Source of the DNA: Desulfovibrio sp. UBA4079
GTDB taxonomy: Bacteria > Desulfobacterota > Desulfovibrionia > Desulfovibrionales > Desulfovibrionaceae
Length of the DNA stretch: 31,797 nucleotides
Direction of reading: 5' to 3'
Assembly: GCA_002382645.1 (NCBI GenBank)
Contig: DFYP01000033.1
Location: forward strand, 669-32,465
The notes under the pieces are model-generated. The model did not search any database, was not told the origin of the DNA, and saw nothing but the letters and a program-made list of their open reading frames with translations. A program made the position numbers and the translations under genes. This document shows, piece by piece, positions 6,955-16,600 of the stretch; within the stretch, counting starts at the first letter, position 1, and every line of letters starts with the position of its first letter.

Positions 6955-8208
6955 ATGCCCCGCAGTGTCCGCCGCATTCTCCTTCTGAGCCTCTGCGCCC
7001 TGGCCCTTCTGACCGCCTGCGGCGGGGAGGAGAAGGGAGGCAAGAAGGCCCTGGCCGTGACCGCGGCCCTGGCCGAGAAGCGCACCGTGCCCGTGTCCCT
7101 TAAGGCCGTGGGCACGGTGGAGGCCTACAGCTCCGTGGCCATCAAGACCCGCGTGGGCGGGCAGATCGCCGAGCAGTTCGTGCGCGACGGCCAGGACGTG
7201 CGCCAGGGCGACCCGCTGTTCCGCATCGACCCCCGGCCCTTCGAGGCCGCGGTGCGCGAGGCCCAGGCCAAGCTGGAGCGCGATCAGGTCCTGCTCAAGA
7301 AGGCCAACGAGGACCTCAAGCGCTATTCCGGGCTCATCGAGAAGAGCGTCATCAGCCGCGACCAGTTCGAGCAGACCGAGGCCAACGCCCGCAGCCTGGC
7401 CGCCACCATTCGGGTGAACCAGGCCGAGCTGGAGAGCCGCCAGCTGGACCTCTCCTACACGCTCATCGCCGCGCCCATCGACGGCCGGGTGGGCCACGTC
7501 CAGGTGACCCAGGGCAACGTGATCAAGGCCAACGACGACCGCGACCTGGCCGTGATCAACCAGATCCGGCCCATCTACGTGGCCTTCGCCGTGCCCGAGC
7601 AGCACGTCACCGACATCCTCCGGCGCATGGGCCAGGGCTCCCTGCCCGTGGAGGCCGCAGCCTCGGGCGGAGGCTTCCTGGAGACCGGCGCCCTGGCCTC
7701 CCTGGACAACGCCGTGGACAAGACCACCGGCACCATCAAGCTCAAGGCCGTGTTCAACAACGAGAAGCTCCTGCTCTGGCCCGGCCAGTTCGTGCGCGTG
7801 ACCCTCAACCTGGATTCCCGCGAGGGCGTGGTCCTGGTGCCCTCCCGGGCCGTGCAGGCCGGGAGCAAGGGCCCCTACGTCTATGTGGTCAGCGCCCAGA
7901 ACACCGCCGAGATGCGGCCCGTGACCAGCGGGGCCATCCTGGACGGGTTCACGATCATCGAGGAGGGGCTTCAGGGCGGCGAGAGCGTCATCACCGACGG
8001 CCAGATCCGGCTCGTGCCGGGCGCGGCCGTGCAGGTGACCATGGCCAAGGCTCCGGCCCCGGCCCCGGCCAAGGCCCCCGAGACTCCGGCCCCGGCCGCG
8101 GCCTCGCCAGAGCCGGCCAAGGCCTCCGAGAGCCCGGCGGCCTCGCCTGAGCCGTCCCGTCCCGCGGAGGAGGCCAAGGCCCCCGAGGCCGGGGGCAAGG
8201 CCCCATGA
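6955..8208 (+). CDS. RND efflux periplasmic adaptor lipoprotein (MdtA/AcrA-like)
   Basis: This membrane-fusion protein links an RND pump to an outer-membrane channel. The 417-residue product has a lipoprotein signal: arginines, a hydrophobic stretch, then the lipobox LTAC with Cys22. It is followed by a barrel-sandwich (lipoyl-like) part with KTRVGGQIAEQFVRDGQ, an alpha-helical hairpin (about 90-150) and the returning LIAAPIDGRVG half. The last 50 or so residues are an Ala/Pro/Glu-rich low-complexity tail. A GTG start at 6913 is possible, but ATG 6955 has a GGAG site 7 bases upstream and places the lipobox at the normal distance from the N-terminus. Its stop overlaps the pump start (ATGA), so the two are translationally coupled. 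The substrate is unknown. Confidence 0.9.
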   Translation: MPRSVRRILLLSLCALALLTACGGEEKGGKKALAVTAALAEKRTVPVSLKAVGTVEAYSSVAIKTRVGGQIAEQFVRDGQDVRQGDPLFRIDPRPFEAAVREAQAKLERDQVLLKKANEDLKRYSGLIEKSVISRDQFEQTEANARSLAATIRVNQAELESRQLDLSYTLIAAPIDGRVGHVQVTQGNVIKANDDRDLAVINQIRPIYVAFAVPEQHVTDILRRMGQGSLPVEAAASGGGFLETGALASLDNAVDKTTGTIKLKAVFNNEKLLLWPGQFVRVTLNLDSREGVVLVPSRAVQAGSKGPYVYVVSAQNTAEMRPVTSGAILDGFTIIEEGLQGGESVITDGQIRLVPGAAVQVTMAKAPAPAPAKAPETPAPAAASPEPAKASESPAASPEPSRPAEEAKAPEAGGKAP

Positions 8209-11200
8209 ACCCCTCGCGGCTGTTCATCGACCGGCCGGTCATGACCATCCTGGTCATGTTCGGCATCCTCATCTTCGGCGTCATGGCCTACCGGTCCCTG
8301 CCGGTGTCCGACCTGCCCAACGTGGACTTCCCCACCATCCAGGTCACGGCCAACCTCTCCGGGGCCTCGCCCGAGACCATGGCCTCCTCGGTGGCCGCGC
8401 CCCTGGAGCGCGAGTTCTCGACCATCGCCGGCCTGGACTCCATGAGCTCGGCCAACTCCCTGGGCACCACCCGGATCACGCTCCAGTTCAGCCTGGAGCG
8501 CAACCTGGACGGCGCGGCCCTGGACGTGCAGTCGGCCATCTCCGTGGCCAGCCGCAAGCTGCCCTCGGACATGACCACCCCGCCGTTCATGCGCAAGGTC
8601 AACCCCGCGGACCAGCCGATCTACTACCTGGCCGTGTCCTCGGAGACCATGCCGCTCTGGCAGCTCAACGAGTATGCCGACACGCTCATGGCCCAGCGCA
8701 TCTCGTCGATCAACGGCGTGGCCCTGGTGAACGTCTACGGCTCGTCCAAGTACGCGGTGCGCATCCAGCTGGACCCCGAGGCCCTGGCCAGCCGCCAGCT
8801 GGGCATCGACGAGGTGGCCGACGCCGTGGCCAAGGCCAACGTGAACCTGCCCACCGGGTCCATGGAGGGCGCCAGCCGGGCCTACACCGTGCGCTCCGCG
8901 GGCCAGATCATGCGCGCCGAGGGCTACCGGCCGCTGATCGTCTCCTACCGCAACGGTTCGCCCGTGCGGCTCCAGGACCTGGGCCGGGTCCTGGACAGCA
9001 TCGAGAACAGCAAGCGCGGCAACTGGTTCAACGGGGTTCCGGCCCTGGTCCTGGCCGTGCAGCGCCAGCCCGGCACCAACACCGTGGCCCTGGTGGACGA
9101 GATCAAGGCGCTCATGCCCAAGATCCGGGCCCAGATCCCGGGCTCGGTCAAGATCGACGTGCTCTACGACCGCTCGGAGTCCATCCGCGACTCCGTGTCC
9201 GACGTGAAGTTCACCCTGGTGCTCACGGTCTGCCTGGTGGTCCTGGTGATCTTCCTGTTCCTGCGCAACCTGCGGGCCACGATCATCCCCTCCCTGGCCC
9301 TGCCCATGTCCATCGTGGGCACGTTCGCGGTCATGCACCTCATGGACTTCTCCCTGGACAACATCTCGCTCATGTCCCTGACCCTGTCCGTGGGCTTCGT
9401 GGTGGACGACGCCATCGTCATGCTCGAGAACATCGTGCGCCACGTGGAGATGGGCAAGAAGCCCCTGCGCGCGGCCATCGACGGCTCCAAGGAGATCAGC
9501 TTCACCATCGTGTCCATGACCATCTCCCTGGCCGCGGTGTTCATCCCGGTGTTCTTCCTGGGCGGGGTGGTGGGCCGGCTGTTCCACGAGTTCTCGGTGA
9601 CCATCATGGCCGCCATCCTCATCTCCGGCTTCGTCTCCCTGAGCCTCACGCCCATGCTCTGCGCCGTGGGCCTCAAGGCCCATGAGCCGGGCCGCGAGGA
9701 GAAGCCCAAGGGCCGATTCCACCAGATGTCCGAGCGCTTCTTCGACCGCTCCCTGGAGCTCTACGACTGGAGCCTGCGCTGGGTCCTCAAGCGCCGCCGT
9801 CTGGTGCTCTACGCCTCGTTCGGGCTGCTGGCCCTGACCGCCTGGCTCTTCGTGGTCACGCCCAAGGGCTTTCTGCCCTCCGAGGACACCGGCCAGGTCA
9901 TGAGCTTCACCCTGGCCGAGCAGGGCGTGTCCTTCGAGGAGATGGTCGCCCGGCACAAGCAGGTCAACGACATCCTCCTGGCCGACCCCAACGTGGGCAA
10001 CTTCACCTCCCTGGTGGGCCCGGGCGGGCCCAACCCCTCGGGCAACAGCGGCCGCGTGTTCATCCAGCTCAAGCCGCGCAGCAAGCGCAAGCTCTCGGCC
10101 CAGGAGTTCACCCTGGCCATGCGCGGCAAGCTGGCCGCGGCGATCCAGGGCCTGCGGATCTCCATGCTGGTGCCGCCGTCCATCAACATCGGCGGCCGCT
10201 CGGCCCGGGCCCTGTACCAGTTCACCCTGCAGAACCCGGACACCGACGAGCTCTACCAGTACGCCCAGGCCTTCGAGACGCGCCTGCGCGAGGTGCCCGG
10301 CCTGCTGGACGTGAACAGCGACCTGGAGATCTCCAACCCCGAGGTGACGCTCGACATCGACCGCGACCGGGCCTCGGCCCTGGGGGTCTCGGCCTATCAG
10401 ATCGAGGACGCCCTGTCCTCGGCCTTCAGTTCGCGGGAGGTCAGCACGATCTACGGCTCGACCAACGACTATCCCGTGATCATGGAGCTTCTGCCCAAGT
10501 ACCAGGCCGATCCCACGGCCCTGTCCCTGCTCTACGTGCGGACCAAGAACGGGGCCCTGGCGCCCCTGGACGCCCTGGCCAAGGTGGGCCTGGGCGTGGG
10601 CCCGCAGTCCATCAACCACACCGGCCAGATGCCCTCGGTGACCGTGTCCTTCAACCTGGCCCCGGGCCTGTCCCTGGGCGACGCCATGCCCCGGGTCCAG
10701 GCCCTGGCCTCGGAGATGCTCCCGGGCACCTTCGCCACGAGCTTCCAGGGCACGGCCCAGGCCTTCCAGGCCTCGTTCAAGGGCCTGGTGGCCCTGGTCA
10801 TCCTGTCCATCGTGGTCATCTACATCGTGCTCGGCGTGCTCTACGAGAGCTTCATCCACCCCCTGACCATCCTCTCGGGCCTGCCCTCGGCGGGCGTGGG
10901 CGCGCTCTTGACGCTCCTGCTCTTCCGCCTGGACCTGGACATCTACGGCTTCGTGGGCGTGATCATGCTCATCGGCATCGTCAAGAAGAACGCCATCATG
11001 ATGATCGACTTCGCGGTGGAGGCCGGGCACGGGGGCAAGAGCGCGGAGCAGGCCATCCACGACGGGGCCCTGGTGCGCTTCCGGCCGATCATGATGACCA
11101 CCATGGCCGCGCTCATGGGCACCCTGCCCATCGCCGTGGGCTTCGGGGCCGGGGCCGAATCGCGCCGCCCCCTGGGCCTGGCCGTGGTGGGCGGTCTGCT

Positions 11201-11321
11201 GGTCTCCCAGCTGCTGACCCTCTACCTCACGCCGGTCTACTACATCTACCTGGACCGGCTGCAGAAGCGGCTGGAGCGGGTGTTCAAGCGCAACGGCGAG
11301 GACGGGGAGCAGGAGGCCTAG
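8205..11321 (+). CDS. RND-family multidrug efflux inner-membrane pump (HAE1/MdtB-C-like)
   Basis: This 1038-residue proton-driven pump of the inner membrane takes substrates from the periplasm or the membrane. The length and the two-repeat layout fit the HAE1 family: TM1 (MTILVMFGILIFGVMAYRSL), a large periplasmic loop, TM2-6, a second loop and TM8-12. The proton-relay acidic pair is present in TM4 (VVDDAIVMLEN, D401/D402), as is the matching lysine in TM10 (VKKNAIMMIDF, K928). The N-terminal sequence SLPVSDLPNVDFPTIQV is typical of MdtB/MdtC and MexW-type pumps. It follows the adaptor by an ATGA overlap. No TolC-type channel gene lies beside it, so it presumably shares one encoded elsewhere. 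Its TAG shares the CTAG tetranucleotide with the stop of the convergent kinase. Confidence 0.95.
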   Translation: MNPSRLFIDRPVMTILVMFGILIFGVMAYRSLPVSDLPNVDFPTIQVTANLSGASPETMASSVAAPLEREFSTIAGLDSMSSANSLGTTRITLQFSLERNLDGAALDVQSAISVASRKLPSDMTTPPFMRKVNPADQPIYYLAVSSETMPLWQLNEYADTLMAQRISSINGVALVNVYGSSKYAVRIQLDPEALASRQLGIDEVADAVAKANVNLPTGSMEGASRAYTVRSAGQIMRAEGYRPLIVSYRNGSPVRLQDLGRVLDSIENSKRGNWFNGVPALVLAVQRQPGTNTVALVDEIKALMPKIRAQIPGSVKIDVLYDRSESIRDSVSDVKFTLVLTVCLVVLVIFLFLRNLRATIIPSLALPMSIVGTFAVMHLMDFSLDNISLMSLTLSVGFVVDDAIVMLENIVRHVEMGKKPLRAAIDGSKEISFTIVSMTISLAAVFIPVFFLGGVVGRLFHEFSVTIMAAILISGFVSLSLTPMLCAVGLKAHEPGREEKPKGRFHQMSERFFDRSLELYDWSLRWVLKRRRLVLYASFGLLALTAWLFVVTPKGFLPSEDTGQVMSFTLAEQGVSFEEMVARHKQVNDILLADPNVGNFTSLVGPGGPNPSGNSGRVFIQLKPRSKRKLSAQEFTLAMRGKLAAAIQGLRISMLVPPSINIGGRSARALYQFTLQNPDTDELYQYAQAFETRLREVPGLLDVNSDLEISNPEVTLDIDRDRASALGVSAYQIEDALSSAFSSREVSTIYGSTNDYPVIMELLPKYQADPTALSLLYVRTKNGALAPLDALAKVGLGVGPQSINHTGQMPSVTVSFNLAPGLSLGDAMPRVQALASEMLPGTFATSFQGTAQAFQASFKGLVALVILSIVVIYIVLGVLYESFIHPLTILSGLPSAGVGALLTLLLFRLDLDIYGFVGVIMLIGIVKKNAIMMIDFAVEAGHGGKSAEQAIHDGALVRFRPIMMTTMAALMGTLPIAVGFGAGAESRRPLGLAVVGGLLVSQLLTLYLTPVYYIYLDRLQKRLERVFKRNGEDGEQEA

Positions 11322-12277
11322 GGCGCGGCCGGGGCCAGCGGGCCGGGCAGATAGGCGCACAGGCGCACGCCCCGGCCCGGCGCGGCCTCCAGCTGGAAGC
11401 GGCCGCCGATGAGCCGGACCCGTTCGCGCATGCTTTCGATGCCCACGCCTTCCAGGCGGGGCGCGGCCGGATCAAACCCCACCCCGTCGTCCTGCACGGA
11501 CACGGCCAGGCCCGCGTGGTCCTGGCAGACCTCCACCCGCAGGTTCCGGGCCCGGCTGTGGCGGGCCGCGTTGCTCAGGGCCTCCTGCAGGATGCGGTAG
11601 CAGATGATCTTCTGCTCCTCGTGCAGGCCGGCCTCGCCGAGCTCGATGGAGATCCGCGCGCGGATGGCCGGGCAGGGCAGCAGGCACTTCTTGACCAGGG
11701 CCCGCAGGGCCGCCTCCAGGCCCACGTCGTCGAGCATGGGCGGCCGCAGGCTGGCCACCACCTCGCGCATGTCGCGCATGACCTCGCCCACGGTGCGCAC
11801 GGCCAGATGGAGCTTGTCGAAGGGCTGGCCGGGCAGCTGGCGGGCCAGGCCCTGAAGCTCGGTCTGGAGGAAGATGTGCACCGCGGCCAGGGACTGGAGC
11901 ACGCCGTCGTGCAGCTCCATGGACAGCCAGCGGCGCTCGGTCTCCTGGGCCGCCAGGACCTTGACCGAGAGGTTGCGCAGCCGCTCGTTGGCCTGGTGCA
12001 GGGCCGTGGTGCGCTCGGCCACCAGGTTCTGGAGCTGGTTCTGGAAGCGGGTCAGCTCCCCGGTGAGGCGCAGGGCGTCGGCGTGCTGGCGCTCGATGAC
12101 GGCCAGGGACTGCTCGTAGTCCTTGTTCACGCAGCGCAGCAGCGCCCGGTGGGTGTCGGCGATGCGCTCCTGCTTGGCCCGGGCCTCGTCCAGGAGGCGG
12201 ATCTTGGCCGAAAGCGTGCGGTTCTCCCGCTCCAGCTCGGCCAGGCGGGCCAGGAGGGCGTCGCGGTCAGCGGCCAT
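11318..12277 (-). CDS. NarX-type histidine kinase without a sensor domain
   Basis: This 319-residue cytoplasmic kinase has a long N-terminal coiled coil (about 1-115, Glu/Arg/Leu-rich). It is followed by the HisKA_3 dimerisation and phosphoacceptor helix ETERRWLSMELHDGVLQSL (His123) and a HATPase domain with NAARHSRA (N-box) and DDGVGFDP (G-box). No membrane helix, PAS or GAF domain is visible, so the signal must come from a partner. The start overlaps the last 11 bases of the FIST gene, indicating coupling and suggesting that FIST protein is that partner. Kinases of this group usually pair with NarL/FixJ-type response regulators; none is encoded in the window. Confidence 0.88.
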   Translation of the reverse strand: MAADRDALLARLAELERENRTLSAKIRLLDEARAKQERIADTHRALLRCVNKDYEQSLAVIERQHADALRLTGELTRFQNQLQNLVAERTTALHQANERLRNLSVKVLAAQETERRWLSMELHDGVLQSLAAVHIFLQTELQGLARQLPGQPFDKLHLAVRTVGEVMRDMREVVASLRPPMLDDVGLEAALRALVKKCLLPCPAIRARISIELGEAGLHEEQKIICYRILQEALSNAARHSRARNLRVEVCQDHAGLAVSVQDDGVGFDPAAPRLEGVGIESMRERVRLIGGRFQLEAAPGRGVRLCAYLPGPLAPAAP

Positions 12278-13436
12278 GGTCCGGTGCTCCCAGGGCCAGG
12301 GCCACGAAGGTGTCGTTGAAGAAGCAGGCCCCGGCCGGAAGGTCCAGGGAGCCGATCTCGCCGTAGGTGTAGAACCCGAAATAGGGCACGCCCGGGGCCT
12401 TCTCGGCGAGCACCGCCAACTCCTCCGGGGTGCGCGTGCCCAGGATGCGGCGGCGCGAGGCGCAGGAGAAGAACAGCACGAGCTCGGGTTTCCCGGGCAG
12501 GCCGTCCAGGGCCCGGACCAGGGCCTCGTGGGCCGCGGCCACGATGTCCTCGCGGCCGGCCTCGGCGAAGCGGATGGTGGCCCGCTCCGGGAAGTTGCCC
12601 ACGAAGCGGATGCTCCCGTCCTCCTTGTTGATGAACACCGGGTCGCGCAGATAGAACTGGGAGCCGTCGCCTTCCTCCGGGAACACGGCCAGGGGGAACT
12701 GGCTGTACTCCGAGGTGTTGGGCCCCAGGTAGCGGGCCAGGAACTCCAGGGCCGGCAGGCCCTCGATGCGCCGGACCTCGTTGCCGCAGACCTCGGTGAG
12801 CCGGAAGGCGCGGCCCAGGGGTTTCCAGCCGCAGCGCGTCCCCTGGGCCAGGGCCAGGGGTCCGCGCAGGAGCAGGAAGGCGCAGCCGTCGGTGACCGCG
12901 CGGGTGCCGCAGAACTGCCAGGTGCGCTGGAACAGGAAGCCGTCCCCGGCGCTGCCGCCGAAGACCGGCAGGTCCGGGCCCAGGACCTTGCGGAAGATCT
13001 CGTCCAGGGGGATGCCGATGGTCGAGAGCCCGTCGGGCAGGATCAGGCAGAGGGTCTCGGGCCCGTTGAGCCGCGCCCGGGCCTGGGCCACGGCCCGCGC
13101 CAGGCTGCCCTCGGGGTCGGCGGAGAAGTTCTCGGCCAGCCCGGCGGCGCACTCCAGGCTCTCGCCGCAGAACAGGAGCAGGGCGCAGGACTTTTCGGAA
13201 AAGCCCGCGTCCGAGGTGGCCTCGCCGTCCGAGGTGCAGCCCGCCAGCTCCAGGGAGCCGAAGGCCCGGCGCACCAGCTCCAGGGCCGCGTCGTAGTCCT
13301 CGCCGTAGAACGAGGTGAAGAGCAGCGCGGCCACGGGCTTGCGGCCGTTCAGCCGCGCGGCGGCCGCGTCCACGGCCCCGCGGGCCGCGTCCAGCATGGT
13401 CAGTCCCTCGGCCTGGCCGATGGCCACGTGCAGCAT
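12267..13436 (-). CDS. FIST-domain sensory protein
   Basis: The 389-residue soluble protein has an N-terminal FIST domain (ALLFTSFYGEDYDAALELV, LAGCTSDGE, then LCLILPDGLS and VFGGSAGDG). A FIST_C domain follows (FLARYLGPN, QFPLAVF, FINKEDGSIRFVGNFPE, FFSCASRRRILG, PYFGFYTYGEIG). FIST domains are proposed to bind small ligands such as amino acids and occur linked to signal-transduction outputs. The open frame extends further upstream, but ATG 13436 follows an AAGGGGAA ribosome binding site and gives the canonical N-terminus MLHVAIGQ. The upstream extension has no family resemblance. The gene overlaps the sensorless kinase downstream by 11 bases. The ligand is not known. Confidence 0.85.
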   Translation of the reverse strand: MLHVAIGQAEGLTMLDAARGAVDAAAARLNGRKPVAALLFTSFYGEDYDAALELVRRAFGSLELAGCTSDGEATSDAGFSEKSCALLLFCGESLECAAGLAENFSADPEGSLARAVAQARARLNGPETLCLILPDGLSTIGIPLDEIFRKVLGPDLPVFGGSAGDGFLFQRTWQFCGTRAVTDGCAFLLLRGPLALAQGTRCGWKPLGRAFRLTEVCGNEVRRIEGLPALEFLARYLGPNTSEYSQFPLAVFPEEGDGSQFYLRDPVFINKEDGSIRFVGNFPERATIRFAEAGREDIVAAAHEALVRALDGLPGKPELVLFFSCASRRRILGTRTPEELAVLAEKAPGVPYFGFYTYGEIGSLDLPAGACFFNDTFVALALGAPDHGR

Positions 13437-13572
13437 GGGTTCCCCTTTCCGTCTGGCCGCATCTTCGTAGAAAACAGGTCGGCGGGCAAGGCCCGGAGGT
13501 TCTTTTTGCGTGGAAATGACCCGTTCCGGGCCATTTAATCCTTGACAGCAGGACAAAAGATGCAGACGTTGT

Positions 13573-13604
13573 GAAAAAAAGAACGCCAGCTTTGCCGTGG
13601 CGTT
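13573..13604 (-). terminator. Leftward intrinsic-terminator-like hairpin between divergent genes
   Basis: On the minus strand a perfect AACGCCA/TGGCGTT stem (13604-13598 and 13588-13582) with a 9-base loop is followed by CTTTTTTT. It lies about 140 bases upstream of the FIST gene start, so it cannot end any annotated leftward gene. It could stop antisense transcripts leaving the 13684 gene or act within a FIST leader. On the plus strand it is only a hairpin without a T-run. Confidence 0.5.
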
Positions 13605-13683
13605 AGCAACAGCTTCACACGGCCTGTTCCGCGGGAAGGGGAGCCCTGCGGAAGGGGTCGGCCGGAGCGGGGCCGGCGCAGCT

Positions 13684-16600
13684 ATGGAGATGCGGCATTT
13701 CCAAACCATTCCGCGTGGCTATTTCGACGCCCGCGACCTGGACCTGCTCAACATCGTCAACGATGTCCTGAGCAGACAGGACCTCCCCGGCCTCAAGCGG
13801 CTCCTGTCCTCCTACCTCCATCCCCACGGCATCAAGGAGATGGCCGCCACCAAGGGCCTGCGCATCGCCTACGCCGTCGTCCACCTGCTGGGCTCCCTGG
13901 AGACCGGCCGCACCGAGGACCGCCTGGACGCCCTGCGCTCCCTGCGCGACGAGGTCCTGACCACGGGCACCAACAGCTTGCGCCGGAACACCGCCCGGGT
14001 GCTCCTCCAGATCATGAAGGAGCTGGTCCGCAGCCGGGGCGACTACCTGCGCCAGCTCAAGCTGGCCCGCGACTTCCGGGCCGCGGCCACGGGCAAGCCC
14101 CGGGTGGTCCACGCCCAGCTGGAGAAGTTCCACCTCATCGAGATGCCCGAGGAGTGGAACCAGGTCGCCTTCGACGACCACGTGCACGACGCCAACACCA
14201 AGGGCCGCAAGTCCGCCACCCACCTCATCATGGACGCCTGGATCAAGGGCATCCGGCGGCTCACGGTGATCTACTACAACTACGTGACCAAGGAGATCGC
14301 CGAGGAGCTTCTGGAAGCCGCCGAGATCATGGGCATGAACGTGCGCATCGGCATCGAGTTCTCGCCGCGCTTCCGCGACCGCTACCTCAAGCTCATCCTG
14401 GGCTCGCGCGAGAACACCGACACCCAGGAGTATCTGCGCTTCCTGGCCGATCCCCAGGTGGCCGCGTTCATGGCCGAGGGCCAGAAGGTCAGCCGCTACC
14501 ACCAGCGCTACGTGCTGCGCGTTTTCGAGAGCTTCAACGGCGTGCACCGCCTGGCGCTCAACGAGCGCTTCGGCATCCGCATGGAGGCCCTGGACCGCGA
14601 GGCCTTCCTGGCCTCCATCGGCATGGGCCAGGCCTCGCTCCTGCACCTGGGCAAGTTCATCCACGACGAGCTCCAGCCCCTGTTCGAGGAGCGGGCCCAG
14701 CACCTGGCGGCCTACTGCGCCCTGCCCGGGACCCCGGAGCGCCTGGCCCTGGACGCGGTGGTCCGGGACATGAACGAGCTGACCCCGGAGAGCGTCATCG
14801 AGGACTACCTCGAGCCCGCGCGCAACCCGGACCTGCCCGACCCCAACGCCCCGGCCGACGGGCCCGAGATGCCCTGGCTCCTGACCCTGGGCCCGGCCGA
14901 GCTGGCCGAGGGCCTGACCCAGCTCCACTCGGGCTTCCGGCTCATCCTGAGCCTGGCCCGGCTGCGGGCCGAGGACGTGCTCGAGATCCTCTACGCCTGC
15001 CAGGGCCGCGTCACCCACCTGGAGATCTTCAATCTCAAGGACTGCGCCACGGGCAAGACCTGTGACAACGACCGCATCCTGGAGCTCCAGGCGGCCATCA
15101 ACTCCCAGAACGTGGTCCGGCTCAAGCGCTTCATCCAGAAGGTCATGGCCGACCTGGCCGACTCCACGGCCCCGGACGCGGCCGAGCGCCGGCGCACCCT
15201 GGAGCGCATCCTCTGCGACATCCCGGGGTTCCTGGCCTACTACAAGCACACGCCCCTGCGCTCCCGGGTGGGCACGGACTCCACGGGCCAGTCCCACCGG
15301 CTTCACGGCATGGGCCTGGTCATCCGCGAGACCCTGCCGCCGGGGGCCCAGCGGGCCCTGGACGACCCCCGCTCCACGCGGCGGCGCATCCCGGTGCGGG
15401 CCACGGCCTATCTGCGCGAGACCCGGCGCCCGGCCGAGGGCGCCAGCGCCCTGACCCGGCCCCTCCTGCGCCTGCTCCAGCGCCTGCCCGGCGGGAGCTT
15501 TCTCTTCGGCGAGCGCAGCCGCGACTGGGTCATCCCGGACTACGTCGCGTCCCCGCCCGAGGAGAGCAACATCTACACCCTGGGCGGCATCCAGAAGGAG
15601 GCCCCGCACGTCTTCGCCCCCTGCGCCCTGCCCGAGTCCGAGCAGCCGCTCTCGCTCAAGTACCTGAACAGCTGGCTCAAGAACGCGCTCAAGATCCTGC
15701 TCGGCTTCGTGCCCGCCTTCCTGACCTTCTTCTGGACCAAGGACTGGTGGGTCCTGGCCTGGGGCGGGGCGTTCATCTGGTTCGCCATCACCGGGGTGCG
15801 CAACATCATCCAGTCCGTGCTCGGCTCGGGCGGCCTGCACCGCTCGCCGTTGGTGCGCTGGAAGGACTACGTGAGCTGGGAGCGGGTGGCCGACTCCCTG
15901 CTGTACACCGGCTTTTCCGTGCCCCTGCTGGACTGGCTGGTGAAGACCCTGATCCTGGACCAGAGCCTGGGCATCAACACCTCCACCAGCCCGACGGAGC
16001 TGTACGCCTTCATGGCCCTGGCCAACGGCCTGTACCTCATGAGCCACAACCTGTTCCGGGGCCTGCCGCGGACCGCGGCCTTCGCCAACCTGTTCCGCTC
16101 GGTGCTCTCCATCCCCCTGGCCGTGGGCCTGAACTGGCTGGCCGGGGAGTTCCTGCTGGAGGCCGGCATGGACCCGGCCGAGGCCGCCGGGGTCCTGCAG
16201 AAGTGGGCCGCGATCATCTCCAAGGCCGCCTCGGACACCGTGGCCGCGGTCATCGAGGGCCTGGCCGACCGCGACCAGAACGTGCGCATGCGCCAGTGGG
16301 ACTACATGGGCAAGATCGAGCAGATCTTCCGGGTCTACGCCAAGCTGGAGCTGCTCTTCCCGCGCCAGGACGTGCTGCGCATGCTCGAGTCGCCCAAGGA
16401 GTTCCTCTCGACCATCGCCTCCGAGGGCCGCGATTTCGACAAGATCGTGGCGGTCAACGCCCTGGACCTGCTCTATTTCTGGTGGTACCAGCCGCGGGCC
16501 AAGAGCGTGCTGCGGCGCTGCCTGCGCGAGATGACCCAGGAGGAGCGCAAGGTCTTCCTGCTCTCCCAGTATGTGCTGCTGGAGGCCAAGGAGATCAGCC

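Noticed and set aside
7971..11360. A 1129-codon open frame on the minus strand opposite the RND genes
   Set aside because: It is the antisense shadow of a GC-rich gene: the product is repetitive in His, Gly, Gln and Leu with no domain, and the plus-strand gene is a clear RND pump.
13542..13572. TTGACA (13542) as -35 of a promoter for the 13684 gene
   Set aside because: No acceptable -10 hexamer lies 16-18 bases downstream; the site may still work with an activator, but the sequence does not support the call.
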